In this document: positions 1 to 12,500 of the stretch, in pieces | Layout: each line of letters starts with the position of its first letter | Numbering within the stretch: position 1 is the first letter of the stretch | Assembly (NCBI RefSeq): GCF_028554725.1 | Contig: NC_071667.1 | Coordinates: 84,606,001-84,670,000 of the forward strand | Source: Zeugodacus cucurbitae | Lineage: Eukaryota; Arthropoda; Insecta; Diptera; Tephritidae | Direction of reading: 5' to 3' | Length of the DNA: 64,000 bases | Translations under genes and position numbers: made by a program | Notes under the pieces: model-generated | Seen by the model: only the letters and a program-made list of their open reading frames with translations | Databases searched by the model: none | Told to the model about the DNA's origin: nothing

Positions 1-3000
1 GTTTAGATCGCAGCGGATAGCTACTACTATACATATATTAAGACGACCCTCATTTATCGACAAAGCGCTTTGAGTCTTTCATAACTTTCTTGAGTCGGCC
101 AGTTCGCTGGGTTCGGCGAAAGTATGTCTACCGAGTTGATTCGACCTTATTCTGTCTAGATGATCACACCCCGCCTTCCTGCATACAGCTTACACTTGAC
201 GAAATCTTTAGCCCCACCGTCATTTTAGTACTATCACAGGACTCTTCGACTTCTGTAGAATGTTTCAAGGAAACTTTTCAATTATTGTAGCCGACTTTTT
301 CGGCCACTTCATATGATCTATCTCCCCGAAACTCAAAGAACTGCGCCATCGGATTCACCATCTGTTGCTTTGAGATCAATAGGATGTAGGTTAGTTCGTT
401 AATAAAGGACTTTGCCATACTTCTCAACCCTATCATCTCTACTAAATAGATAATTTTTTGGAAAAATACAATAGACTTCAAGATTGATATTATATTTTGA
501 GATGAGTTCCTCTTGAGTACTACTATATCCGATTATATAGACTAAAATAGAGTACGACATATTCTAAACGCTCTTATAAAGAATTCGGTCGGTTCAACCC
601 TGTCCAGTTATTTTGTACAATATTGAAGTGAAATTCATACCGATCCCAATAGTAAGTGTTGACCTGTTTCCTTAGCCGTTTTCCTAGCTTTCGGTTTCAT
701 GCCGTTTGATCTAGTCATATGTTGGCTCTCAATAGCAAAAAGACAATTTAATCAATTCTTATAATCAGGTCGAGAGATCGGTATCCGTTCATGAGAATAG
801 AAAATCAACCCCTCCTAAAAATTGAAGATACTTTTTCATAAAAGCTGAGAAATCTGGGTTGGCTACATTCCATGAAAGTTTCCTGAAATGGACCTCAATT
901 TTACGAAATAAATTATTTCGAATTTTACAGATTTAAATTTGCCTGCAAACGATTTCTGACCCTCGTACTCATGACTGCATGTATTCATAATTATTCCATA
1001 AAATTCCACACACGCAGATTCTCCACTCGCAACGCCTTAATGGCATTCAGCATACACAGTCGAGACAATTTATCACACCCCAATGAGTTTGCACTTCAAT
1101 CTCTTGATTTTATGTAAATATCAAATGAACGAACCGAAAGCAGCCAAAAGCAGCGCCACGCGCACCCCTCTGCATGAGGAAATCATAAATTGTGTGCAAA
1201 ACACCAAAAAGGATTAACAGTTGTATCTAAAATGTAGCTGCACACACAAACACACACACACATACACAGAGACCAAGTGTACGTGCGTGGCAGAGCATTT
1301 GCATTTAATTGCCTGTGCGCTTGAGCCTTCCGAGTAGCAACTGCTGTGGAGGATGCATTCTAATGATTGTTGTTGTTGTTGATGCTCTAGCAGTGCGTTG
1401 TTCCTGCGCCGTCAACTGAATATTTATTAAACAACCGACAGCGCATAAATCTCTTTGCCAAAACAGGCATCCCGAAGACAACGTGAGGGGAAGACGCAGC
1501 CTGTCAGCTGGCGGAAAGCTCAAGGCGCGAGTTTCGTCGGGGTGGCAAACAATTTGTGTCAAGCAAAGCTCTTAACATTTCCTTACACGCCAATCCACCT
1601 AACGCACCAGTGCCGCCAACACATGCGGGTGCCGCTCGCTGAGGTTGTAGCACAGTTTGGGGCGCCCAGCGACACCACGGCAAATTGCTTTCGGCGCTTC
1701 CGTCGCGGTCGCTGCAGTTGTTGGTGCATGACTGGCGGCGTTGCTGCTGTTGTTGTCGGTCCGTCAATGAGCTGGTTATTGTGCCATTCCGACAAAGTGC
1801 GCGCGATTTCGATCACAGCAACTCCAAGCGTCGTAGTAATTAAAATTCCGTGGAATGCACCGAAAATTCGCATTTACACTTTGAGCTTGCGTTAGCACGT
1901 GGGTGTGTGTCCTTTATGTGCTTCGTGTGTAAGTAAGCGTTAATGGTGCTCATATGAGACAGCTGGTGCTGTTTTCGCTACTGAAAGCTGGTTAGAAGCG
2001 GTTTTGTTTATAAGTGAGTTTTTCACTGGAATGCAGGGAGTCGAATAATTACATTTTTTTAAAGACACTGCTTGTTTCTTTGCTATGCTATAATGAAGCT
2101 AAGAAGCTTTTTAAAGTCTCCAAAAATATTTATGAAATGCTTAAGCTTCACCAATTAAAAGGAGAGCAAATATTTTATTTACGGAATATAAATATTTATT
2201 TATGCTCATCAAAGCAAATGTGTTGCCAACCAAATGCTCATGAATATTTTATCTTTGCGCATTAATGTTTAGGGTGTCGAAATTGAAATATGAAAGCAAT
2301 AAAATGCATCGACAACTCATTGAACGGTTTAAAGTGGAAAGGCGTGCAAACTAAAATTTACGAGTATCCGCTTTGGATTTGTGCTCTCATACATACTAGA
2401 GCTTACTGGCTCATAGTCACTACATTTTTCCGCCATTAAATCTCGTATATGTATGTATATTCGATAAACAACTCAATGCAAGCTTCTAAGCTCTCGTTTT
2501 TTCTACAATATTTATGGAATTGATGTTGCATGCAATGAAGATTGGCAACTAAATAGAGTTGAAATTTATTATTGCGAATTTCCGATTTAATATCCAATAT
2601 TTGAAAATAATTTATTATCTCATATTTTATTGGCATATGTTGCAAAGCACTGGATTTAAACGAATTTATCAGAACTTTTTGTTGAAATTAGTTTGGATCG
2701 GAGTTTTGCATGTAAAGTTCTTGGGCTGAAACATATTTTCCAATAAGCCTAAATGTCCCTCGGTCTCATTCGAAGTTGAAACAGGTTATAAACGGTACCA
2801 ATAGATGGGCAAGTGATCAGCTTGAGAACCTCCCAAGTATCCAAGTTTTATTGAATTAAAAAAGCAAGTTAGGTAGGGAAGTGGTTGTTGTAAATATTTT
2901 GACCTCATGATCCAAAGCAATCGACAGCTAGTGAGGCATATGAATCCATCCTGCAATGTTTTTCAACCAATATCTCTTTCAAGAAGACCTTCCCATTGTA

Positions 3001-4176
3001 ATCAGTAAAATCAAAGAAAAAGTATGAAACACATTTCCGAGAAATCTCATTTAATCTCACAGTATTTGCAAACATAACGCTATTAGCATAAATGTTTTCG
3101 AAAACTGTATCTTATTATGCGCACAAGAATGCCTATAGAATTTGGGCGAAAAGTTTCTCCCGAAAAGATTAAGTGCTAGTCAAAATTTGCAATCCAAGCG
3201 TGTCGTTCGTCACAAGCAGCAATTTATCATGTTGCAAGGAAAAAATACGAAAAGTGTTAACATGCGTCATTACAATTTGCAACGCATGACAAGACTACAT
3301 AGTAACGCACGCACACACACAAACACCAAAACAAGTAAAGAAGTGAAATGGAAGGCCGCTTTTGGATTGCCAGCCTTCAGTATGATTACATTAATACATA
3401 TATTTACTTAAATATTATAAATACATATGTATGTATATGCATTCATGAGTACAAGATACAACATCTGCTTCACTTTGCCACCAACTATTGAAGCAACGAA
3501 CCTGCTGCGTATAAATCATAGCGCCAGCTACCGACACTGAAGCTGGCGAGTTGAATAAGCAAGTGAGAAAAACATTTTTAAGCACCTGTGAATATTGTAA
3601 GCCATTTACGATACATTTCATATATTTGGTAATGACCATGAGTTGCAATAAGGCAACTCAAAGTGTAATTTTCAACACCACAAAACATTAAAGTGTTGCT
3701 TTAAGTTTTCATTGAGATGGTTAAGACCTAAAATATGACAGAAAATTTGTCTTTTAGTACTGAAATAATTAAAGATAGCTTGTGAAAGCCAGCAATTGAG
3801 TTGAACTTTTGTTTCAATACTCCAAATGAACTCTCTCTCAATCTCTTTGTAACAAGTCGGGGATCTCACATAGAAACATTCCGTTGGCGAAATGCTGAGA
3901 ATAGCAGATGTGGCGACTATGACTTGTATAAAGATTTTTTAAAATTTCCATTAATTTAAATATTGAGAACACACTTCTAATATTTTATTCTAATCGCATT
4001 AACTACTCCTCCACTTCATGGTAACACTAGATCTGCCTTTCAATTTCGTATACTCAAAGATTAGGTTTTCCTTCCAGGAACTAATTATATATTCAGTAAA
4101 TGAAGAGCTTTAACTCATGGAATTTTGTCTCTAATTTTTCATCCTTCCTTGTTTACATATAAGTATCATGCAAATA
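1..4176. other. Gene-poor region without recognised genes
   Basis: I see no gene I can support here. Short open frames on both strands lack splice context or recognisable protein features. There is a CA-rich microsatellite at about 1246-1265 and many ACAT/ATGT steps. About 1440-1880 is more GC-rich than its surroundings and stays open on both strands; a weak candidate exon there is listed separately. The stretch could be the upstream intron of the dehydrogenase gene at 8631, which lacks its 5' exons in this window, but that is inference. Confidence 0.6.
1583..1873 (-). other. Weak candidate first coding exon (basic, signal-like start)
   Basis: On the minus strand an ATG at 1873 opens a 96-codon frame. 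It starts MRIFGAFHGILITTTLGVAV, which is hydrophobic enough for a signal peptide, and later contains the very basic stretch RPRRKRRK, a shape seen in secreted precursors. Near its end (about 1588) lies a possible donor GTAAGG, so it might be a first exon. Against it: the plus strand is equally open here, no downstream exon was found, and I recognise no family. This may simply be a GC-richer regulatory block. Confidence 0.15.
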
Positions 4177-5048
4177 TGAGGTGTGTTCAAAAAATAACGG
4201 GAATTTTAAAATTTCAAATTTCTAGAGTTTGGAGAGTTTAATTGTCAATTTTTATACCACGAAAAGGGTATATTAAGTTTGTCACGAAGTTTGTAACACC
4301 CAGAAGGAAGCGTCGGAGGCCCTATAAAGTATATATATAAATGATCAGTATGTTGAACTGAGTCGATTTAGCCATGTCCGTCCGTCCGTCTGTCTGTCTG
4401 CCTGTATATATACGAACTTGTCCTTCAGTTTTTAAGATATCGTTTTGAAATTTTGCAGATGTTTTTTCTGTTCAAGTAGCTGCTCATTGGTCAGAACTGC
4501 CATTATATCATATAGCTGTCATACAAACTGAACGATCGGAATCAAGGGCTTGTATGGAAAACTTCCGCATTTTACTACATATCTTCACGAAATTTGGTAT
4601 GAGTTATTGCTCATAGAAAAAATTTAATCTCCGAAAAAATTGTTCGGATCGGTTAACTATATAACCTAGAAACATTAAGGTTAGCAAACAACCCGGCTAA
4701 AGAGGATTAGTAAAATGTTTTCTTTTCTTTACTTACTTTTTCTTACGTCTCTAGATTTGCTTAAACACATAGTTACTAAAAGAAATGACCTGTGAAGGGT
4801 ATATTAGCTTCGGTACAGCCGAAATTAACGTTTGTTCTTGTTTTTGTTTTTTTCTTTCATTTTTTATTCTGTTCAGAGGCTATTCCAAAAATCGAGTTTA
4901 AGAAGTGTTTCGAATATCGGAAGAAGCGTTGGCATAAGTGCATCATATCGAATGGAGACTATTTTGAAGACGAAAACATTAATGTAGACGAAGGGATAAA
5001 TATTTTATTTTCAAAAAACAAAAATTCCCATTATTTTTTGAACGCATA
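4177..5048 (+). mobile_element. Interrupted mariner-family DNA transposon relic
   Basis: The left end at 4177 starts GAGGTGTGTTCAAAAA after a TA. The right end at about 5020-5046 is a diverged inverted copy of the same terminus (AATTCCCATTATTTTTTGAA). Just inside the right end, the plus strand encodes the C-terminus of a mariner transposase: residues such as KKRWHKCIISNGDYFE at about 4917-4965, followed by NVDEG. The middle of the transposase is missing and a different dispersed repeat (about 4245-4845) sits in its place, so the element is dead. The same terminal repeat bounds the intact MITE at 59969-60113. Confidence 0.75.
4245..4845. repeat. Dispersed repeat inserted in mariner
   Basis: This block starts near TATACCACGAAAAGGGTATA and ends near AGCTTCGGTACAGCCGAAAT. 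It contains a CCGTCCGTCTGTCTG pyrimidine tract and has no coding potential. The boundary style (a GGGTATATTA motif at both ends, a TTCGG...CCGAA hairpin near the 3' end) resembles abundant non-autonomous repeats of tephritid genomes; that comparison is from memory. It lies inside the mariner relic, so it arrived later. A related but different repeat at about 15790-16605 ends similarly and also abuts mariner sequence. Confidence 0.5.
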
Positions 5049-5049
5049 T

Positions 5050-6545
5050 GTGTATCGTGTATATGTATGTATATAAGTGTTGTGTCTCAAAATCCATACT
5101 GCCGCAACACTTTTGTGCCAGTCTTGTTGACTTACTTCTTCTATGATCTTTATTGGTTGCCTACCAGCATAAAGGACTACATATATCTATTCATTATCCT
5201 CTTTGTTTTCGCAAACTTAGAAAGCGTGTTTTCCTTTTTGCTGCAGCTGGTGTCTATGTTGTTGTTTAAGAGTCTTTTATTAGCGGCTGGAGCACATAGG
5301 CAGGCACCCACACAGACGCAGACACAGTCACAGTCGCATTGACACATAAAGCGACAGCAGCTGCCATCACGCTTGAGTTACGTGAACTTTACTTAGCCCC
5401 AACACCAACACCGAAAACAAAAACAAAAACAACAACCAGCAACAAACAACAACAAATGCAAAATTATAAAAAGCCAAGAGCTGCAACACTCGTGTAATGA
5501 ATAGGCGAACGCAGCAAGTGGGAGTGCGGGGGCGAAGGCGGTTTAAGATTGAAAGGAAAGTGGCAACATTTGTAAAGCTTAGCGCTGCTTTTATGGTGAT
5601 TATTATTAGTAGAAAAATGAAAGCAAAAACAACCAGCATATAATGCATAGCACAAAAGAGCGGAAGCAGCAGGTCTCTCTTGGCTGCTCGAAAGGTTTAA
5701 ACCGCTCGTGTGTAGCCTCGCGTGTGTGTGCGTGTGTTTTTGTGCGAGACAAAGCGGTTAAAATGACAGTCACGGAAAAGCGCAAATGAAAAAGAGATAA
5801 ACGTATTAATTATTTATTTATACATTTTGCGGATGGTGGAAAAGTCGGTGAACCCTCGCCCGGTGCTCGCACTCAGCCGCTATGCCGAAGTGAGTGGGGG
5901 GTGGAGGGTAGTGAAGCTCCTCTTTCTAGATTTGCCTCATGGTTGCGCCTAAGCGCATTTGTGGTCGTTTTTATGTGTGTGTGTTTTAAAGCCAATGCTC
6001 GCATGTCCTAATGACAACAATAACAGCAGTGACAACAGCAGCTGTTGCAAGTAATAGCGATGTCGGGCATGTGGCGTGTGACGTGTGGCATGTGGCATGC
6101 GGTATGTTGAGGATGTTGAGGCATTCTATGGCATTACATTTATGCGACGACGTTGTCTGGTGTCTGGTTTGTCGGTTGTTTGTGGGTTTGCTTTACTTAT
6201 TGTCACTCACATTTGTCCTATGGAGTTTATTTAAATGTATATAACCGGTCATAGGTCATGGAGTTGCAGAACTTTTTGGAACATACTTATAAATATTTAG
6301 ATGCAATATGCGGGCAAAGCACAATGTGTGGATGTGTTGGAGTTAGTTTTTGCTTCAGGAAATTATATTTGGAAATGGCATAAAGTGTCTCTCTCTTTTC
6401 TAACATCTCGCCATGTGTAAAGGACTTTTGTTTCTACAAGAGAATGGAATATAGGGTGGAGTTTTTAGTTATTTTTCTGCTTTGTAAAACCTCAAACAAA
6501 TCTTAGATTTATCATCTGTACATTATATAGTACCAGTATCAACAA
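5050..6545. other. Non-coding, no gene seen
   Basis: Low-complexity DNA: an AAC/CAA-rich stretch at about 5400-5460, a TGTG-rich stretch at about 5715-5745, and GTGGCATG-like short repeats at about 6070-6110. Open frames on both strands are composition artefacts. I see no exon-like splice context. Confidence 0.5.
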
Positions 6546-6549
6546 CACT

Positions 6550-7110
6550 AACAATGTCAGCCTCGAAATCCAGCGCAGAATAACTCTTGCCAACAGATGC
6601 TACTTTGGACTGAGTAGGCAATTGAACAGTAAAGTTCTCTCTCGACGAACCAAAATCAAACTCTACAAGTCGCTTATCATTCCCGTCCTGCTTTACGGTG
6701 CAGAAGCTTGGACGGTGTCAACATCAGATGAGACGACTCTTGGGGTTTTCGAGAGAAAGGTTTTGCGCAAGATTTATGGTCCTCTGAACATTGGCAACGG
6801 CGAATACCGCAGACGATGGAACGATGAGCTGTACGAGTTATACGACGACATTGACATAGTTCAGCGAATAAAAAGACAGCGGCTACGCTGGCTAGGTCAT
6901 GTTGTCCGAATGAACGAAAACACTCCAGCCCTGAAAGTGTTCGATGCAGTACCCGCTGGAGGAAACCGAGGAAGGGGAAGGCCTCCACTCCGTTGGAGTG
7001 GTGGAGAGCGACCTGGTTACACTTGGAATCTCCAACCGGCGCCGAACTGCAAAGGAAAGAGAAGAGTAACGGGCTCTCATCGATTCGACTATAACCGGCT
7101 AAACGGTTGA
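6550..7110 (+). mobile_element. Non-LTR retrotransposon fragment (RT C-terminal part)
   Basis: The plus strand encodes the C-terminal part of a LINE-type reverse transcriptase: residues reading VSLEIQRRITLANRCYFGL from about 6554, then KLYKSLIIPVLLYGAEAW and FERKVLRKIYGPLN, then RLRWLGHVVRM near 6875-6910. The frame decays after about 6995. The 5' part of the element (endonuclease, RT catalytic core) is absent, so this is a 5'-truncated dead copy. A second copy lies at about 56683-57133; the two differ by indels and substitutions, so they are separate insertions of one family rather than a segmental duplication. Confidence 0.8.
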
Positions 7111-7119
7111 ACGCCAATA

Positions 7120-8630
7120 ACATACATACATTATATAGCAGCGGGATCGAAGATTCAACAAAAACCTAACCTCAAAAGAATTACCAACCAAACCTAACCT
7201 ATGTTCTTGATGTAACCCAAACTCGACGACTTTAAGATGCACTTTAAGGGCTTTGTATGGCAGAAATGACATTATTTTGTGGAAAAGACATCACGACCTC
7301 TAACAATTTCTGGAGTTTATCACTACTTTGTCTTACTTCCTGAATATAAAATCTTTTAAGAATATCAGACGATACTTTTATGCCACAATCATAATAGCTG
7401 TATAAGGTGGTTATTATGAAATTGAGAAACCCACCGATGTTGGTTTTACAGTTGAAACCCCATAACTCTAAGTTCTCCATAAATAGAACACTTGAATTAG
7501 CAATATAAGTCAAACTTCATACAAATTACCTTCCGTAACTCGGAAGTCTCTCTAACTCAAAGTTGTTTTGTAGATTATTGTGATTCCAGTTAGGAAAGTT
7601 AGCATATGTTTATTTAGTATATCACCACCACTGTGTTGCCAACTTAGACTTGGACCTTCTGTAAGTTTGCGGCGCAAGAGGTCACTCAATTTCGCATTTT
7701 AAAATTTAATTACCATTCTCTGCCGCATTTCGTCTATTGCTTTTCCTGCATTTTAAAATAGTTGCACTTGCTGTTTTTTCTCATTGTCCAAGTTGTTGTA
7801 GCTGCTTAGGTATGTCCTCTCGTGCCCCAGTCTGGTCCGCCTGCTTGTGCCATACCTCAGCCTCGGCCGCACATTTCTCAAGTTAATTTATTCATAGCCT
7901 TTGTGTTGCAACTTTCGGTTGTTTCCCTTTCGTCGCCCCAGTTTTTTTTTGTGTTGTTTGCTTTATCTTCTTAGTGGTACACGCATATAATTCCAAAAGT
8001 AGGCTATGCAATCGCAGTTTTTACCACATTACTCGTACTTTTCGAGGAGTAAAAACTCGTATATTTTCGTCATTATGTTTACTAAGTTTGTTGTTGCGTC
8101 TTTTTGCTTTTGAAAAACAAATTGTCAGTGTTTTAATTAATATGCGAAGTGGAATTCGCGAGTTCAGTTAATAAGTGTCTAATATAGAGCTGTTTTACGG
8201 ACTAAGGATATACCCCTCTTCGGTTTATCATTACTTGATATGAAAAAAAGCTCGTGACATAACTCTGAATAGTTTCGTTGATAATTGTGGTAAAACTGAA
8301 GACAACGTCAAAGAAAAGCACTTAAGTGATTATCTGTACATGATTCACTTCCGAAATTAGAATTTAATTAGGCAAAGTTCAGTGCTAAGTCTACTGCATA
8401 CCGCACTCACACAAAAGTTAGTCCGTGTTACGTCGCTTTCGAATAGCTGTAAATTTCACACGTGCATTACACCTGCTTGTAACGACGTGCTTGCCGGCAC
8501 ATTTGAACAAAGTCCAAGAAAATTTTACAAAAAAATATTGTGTATAATTTCGCCATTTTCATTTGTTTTTGCTTTTGCACGTGCATTCATGTTCATTTAT
8601 TTCATTTCTTCTGGTTTCGTTTCGTTTCAG
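7120..8630. other. Non-coding, probably intron of the SDR gene
   Basis: No gene seen. Because the exon at 8631 begins inside a codon after a good acceptor (pyrimidine-rich tract ending TTTCAG), the sequence directly upstream must be intron of that gene. How far the intron extends leftwards cannot be told; no earlier SDR exon (TGxxxGIG or YxxxK motif) was found on the plus strand of this window. Confidence 0.5.
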
Positions 8631-9486
8631 TTCACCGCTAATGTCCGCCATTAGTGTAAAATTGATGACCTTCCCGTGGATGTGGCTGTTCATGAAGAAT
8701 CCATTTGAGGGTGCACAATGCGCCATACGTCTAGCCACCGATCCGAAGCTCAAGAACGTAAGCGGCGAGTATTTCAAGTAAGTATTAGTCTCATACCTTC
8801 AGATTTGAAAGTGAGTTCAGGACACGTACATGCCCAGCAACAAAAAGCTTTACAACAATGTTGAAGTTTTCTGTTTATGATATTGAGTGCTTAAACCATT
8901 GAAAGCTATTAGACGATCTATAGACACACTATTTGGTCAGAATTAGTTGCAGCGACCAAACAGAAATTTGAGCAACTCCAGTTGATATCAAACTTTTCTA
9001 AAAACATTGTCGAAAACTTTATGTTTTTCGCAAATTGAGGTTAAGTTCTCCCACCTCAATATCAAATTAGAAAACCACTAGTTTATCCCACATGCAGTGA
9101 TATGTTTACTGCAGTTGCAATGTATATTTTATTTTCTCAACGTGGGTCACACACAGCCCTCACGAACTTAGTTTTGCCTTAACCTGCAAACAGGAAATTT
9201 CATTCATTCTTTATTTTACTTTTGCTTTTGTTGTTTTAGTGATTGCGAAATAGCACAATCGTCACTACATGGCCGGGATATAGCTTTGGCGAAGAAATTA
9301 TATATGCAGACAATCAAGGAATTGGAAAAGGTTACCAAATTGAGTATTGAAAATTATATTGAGAACGAAACTTCCCCGCTGGCAATAACTCACGAACCAG
9401 CAGAAGAGAACTGCATCAAACAACCGGAACAGGAACTGCCAAAAAAGAAACAACAACGTGGAAAGCAACAAAAAGCAAGACATTGA
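8631..9486 (+). CDS. Retinol dehydrogenase-like SDR, last two exons (5' partial)
   Basis: Two exons, 8631-8777 and 9240-9486, separated by a 462-bp intron with donor GTAAGT and acceptor TTTTAG. Joined, they read SPLMSAISVKLM, then FMKNPFEGAQCAIRLATD, then KNVSGEYFNDCEIA, ending at TGA 9484-9486. This is the C-terminal part of the RDH11-14 type of short-chain dehydrogenases, which reduce or oxidise retinoids and other lipids at the ER with NADP(H). The NPxEGAQ...ATDP...SGxYFxDC pattern is characteristic. The Rossmann fold, the catalytic YxxxK and the start lie upstream and were not found in the window, so the preceding intron may exceed 8.6 kb. The last 40 residues form a Lys/Gln-rich tail (PKKKQQRGKQQKARH). 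A poly(A) signal AATAAA is at 9547-9552. Which of the several fly paralogues this is cannot be decided. Confidence 0.85.
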
Positions 9487-9546
9487 AATTGCTGTTGAAT
9501 ATATAATATGTACGTTGAGTGACAAAAACATCCATAAAAAGACTAC

Positions 9547-9552
9547 AATAAA
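9547..9552 (+). terminator. Poly(A) signal of the SDR gene
   Basis: A canonical AATAAA lies 61 bp after the stop codon, in an A-rich stretch; a second AATAAA follows at about 9567. This fits a short 3'UTR. Confidence 0.55.
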
Positions 9553-9599
9553 AATAATGAAATTATAAATAAATTAATTAAGATAACTGTTTTCATTTT

Positions 9600-12500
9600 A
9601 TGGATTTCTTAAACCTCATAAAAACTATTATTTTGCGTTATCGCGATCTCTGAGCTTCTTGAGGCTTTTTGAGTTTCAAGTTGCCTTCTTAAATTACAAT
9701 TAATTTCGCTTTAATATACTCACTCCTAGAAATGTAGTAGACAATCTAACAACGGTGGTAAAAGTGTTCTTCTGATTCAAAAATTAATTGTTTCTGACTT
9801 TCATAACCATCAAAGAAGTCAATGGTGAAGAATACATCTAACCTAACACTATCTTTCCTACAATTAGTATATGTAGAGAGAAGTGGTGTGTTTTCTAGCC
9901 CTAAAGCTTCATATCTTAAGTTCATCATGTAATTACTAAGAAAGAGCTGAGATGACTTAATTTCAAATCTCTTTAACATTCCTACTACCAAAGCTCGTGC
10001 TGCAAAAAAAAATGACTGCCAAATTCGATTCATCACTTTACCTGCCGAAAATAACAAGCTTTTATATTTTTTTTCTCATTTTCCTTTCGTTAACCATTCG
10101 GCGAGCATACGAATTTAAGTAACCAATTACACTCTCTCTCCCCCATTAATTCGCAATTTGGATGCCAAAATCGACGTGAAAACACCAATCTGTTGCTGTC
10201 TTTGGCACTTTTCTGCTTCTTACAACTTTGACAGTTAATTGAAGTTACACTACCGAAGGAGGCGTAAAACACTTATTTTGAACACACGAATGAGTGGGCA
10301 ACTACACACGATACATATACATAAGTATATATACAAATGTGTAGAAGTATTCTAATGCGAGTTGTAAAAGTACGAACGGACATATGTACATAGATTCACA
10401 TGGATGTGATTCTTCACTATTTGTGTTTGCATTGTTTTTTTTCATTTTTAAATTTAAGTCTGTTTTCTAGTTTTAATGTTAGCGTTGCATTTCTATGGAA
10501 ATAAGTTACATATGTTTTGCTTTATGATTTTTGGCCGTCTGCCCAGTGAAGCAGAACCATTGCCCTAATTTTCCTTCAACGTATCATAAAATTATGTCAT
10601 GTTCCTTTTAAAAGTTTCCATGCATTAAATGTAAGGGCATCAGCCACCCCTCAACACCACCACGCGTTCCTTAATGGTCAGTTTATGTCAATAAGCAACC
10701 TATCATGCCCCGGAAACCTATGGATAACAAAAAGCTCTGCAAGGAGGTATGCTAAGGCGCTTTTTCGCGTCATACTTGCTTACACATGTGGGCAATATAC
10801 ATATGTACGTACGCAACGGGTTGCGACGAGCTTTCGACGCCCTTTTCTTGTAAAGTGAAATTAGAAAATACGAAAAACCTTTATAACTAACTAGTAAATT
10901 ATTGTACTATTTAGCTAACGAATATAACTGTCTCACAAAAATTAACAAAATTTAAGTTTTTTAAAATACATTATTTTATCGTATGAAAGCTTTTTTTACG
11001 TAAAAAATTTCGAAAATATTCCACTGTATGTTTAGTTGAAGCTTTATGGTAGCGAAAGCTTTTGTCGAGAGCTTTTAAAGGCAGCCTACGAGTTTTGCAT
11101 GGATATGTTAATTACAGATTCATCGTGCTTCAAAAGCTTTCTGAACGTTCGTTCTTCTAAAATATTTAACCCGAATGGAGGGAACTCTAAAATTCAAGAT
11201 GGAAATTATATAGTATGAAATACCTTCTAGAGAAGCTTATATGAAATTTTACTGTTGGCTTTTTATATAAATATTTGAAAAGAAAGTTAGTAAATTTGAT
11301 ATTACTGGAGTCTGGGTTGTTTAAGTAATATAGAGGGTACATCTCTTAAAAAAATATACTCTATAAAGTGGTCGCAGAGAGATCTCTTTTGAATTTGGGT
11401 TATTCAATTGTCAGAATACTTTACAGTTTTCCCGATTGAGTTGGGCAGTCATCGATAGCTAAACAAACCAAATAGTCCACTTGGAGGAAAATTGTTAAAA
11501 AATTATATACTCTTGCACTCGCTTAACTTTAAAATGAACCCTCGTGGTTGGCAACTCATATCCTTAATATTTCATTCACAAATTTGGAATCTCTTCAGAG
11601 AGACATTCAATGCATCCACCCTTAAGACGACATTGGTGGAGCTGAAAGCTCTTCAAGCTTTTGACAGATTACACCAAATTATTGGAAACATCGAGATGTG
11701 ATTGAAATTTTTAAAGTTAAAAATTACATGCTGCATTGCTGTTCAATAAGGAGATTCCAAGATAACTCAAAAATTTTATAAATGTTTTATGAAGGGTTAA
11801 TATAATAAAATTTTAAGCGATATCTATTCACTTATCTATAGGAATAAAAAAAACGAATACTAAATGCTTCCATTTTAATGAAAACCACTGCGTTCATTCG
11901 AAAAGCCAAACATAAATAGCTGGGAACAAATAGCGTAATGCTCTCCCAACATTTCTAATAAACAAACCTACAACAGCGAAATGGGCAAAAGCTCCGCAGA
12001 CATCATCGCAAATGAGAAACACAGAGAGAATAAACAAAACAGGAAACCACCCGTTGCCAATTAAGCTGGCAGACTGGTGCATATGATTAGAATCAGCAAG
12101 TGGTGGCGACGACGTCAGCAGCGCCACCGGTGGCACACATGGTTGAATTGAAATCTAAGGCACGGAAGAGGAACGAAGTGCGCGGGATTAGGGGTGCAGG
12201 GGGTGCAAGCAGAGCAGAAAGAACAATTTGTAGCTGTATTGGAAATGAGCTTTACTGAGCGTCGCGCATCCCCAGCATTGTTCGGCACTAAATAGCGGGG
12301 TACAACATGGCATAGTTTGCGTAAATGAGCAAATGAGAGCTGATGGAGCGTATGAGCTTGCCATTCAAGTGCCAAGCGCCAACAATTGTGGTCTGCAAAC
12401 GCTTTTGTCGACTGTCTTTTGTTGGCCGTATTCCTGCCAGACCAGACCAAGTAAATTGTTGCGGCTCGTGCATGGGACCCATGGGGTAGCGCAGAGAGTG

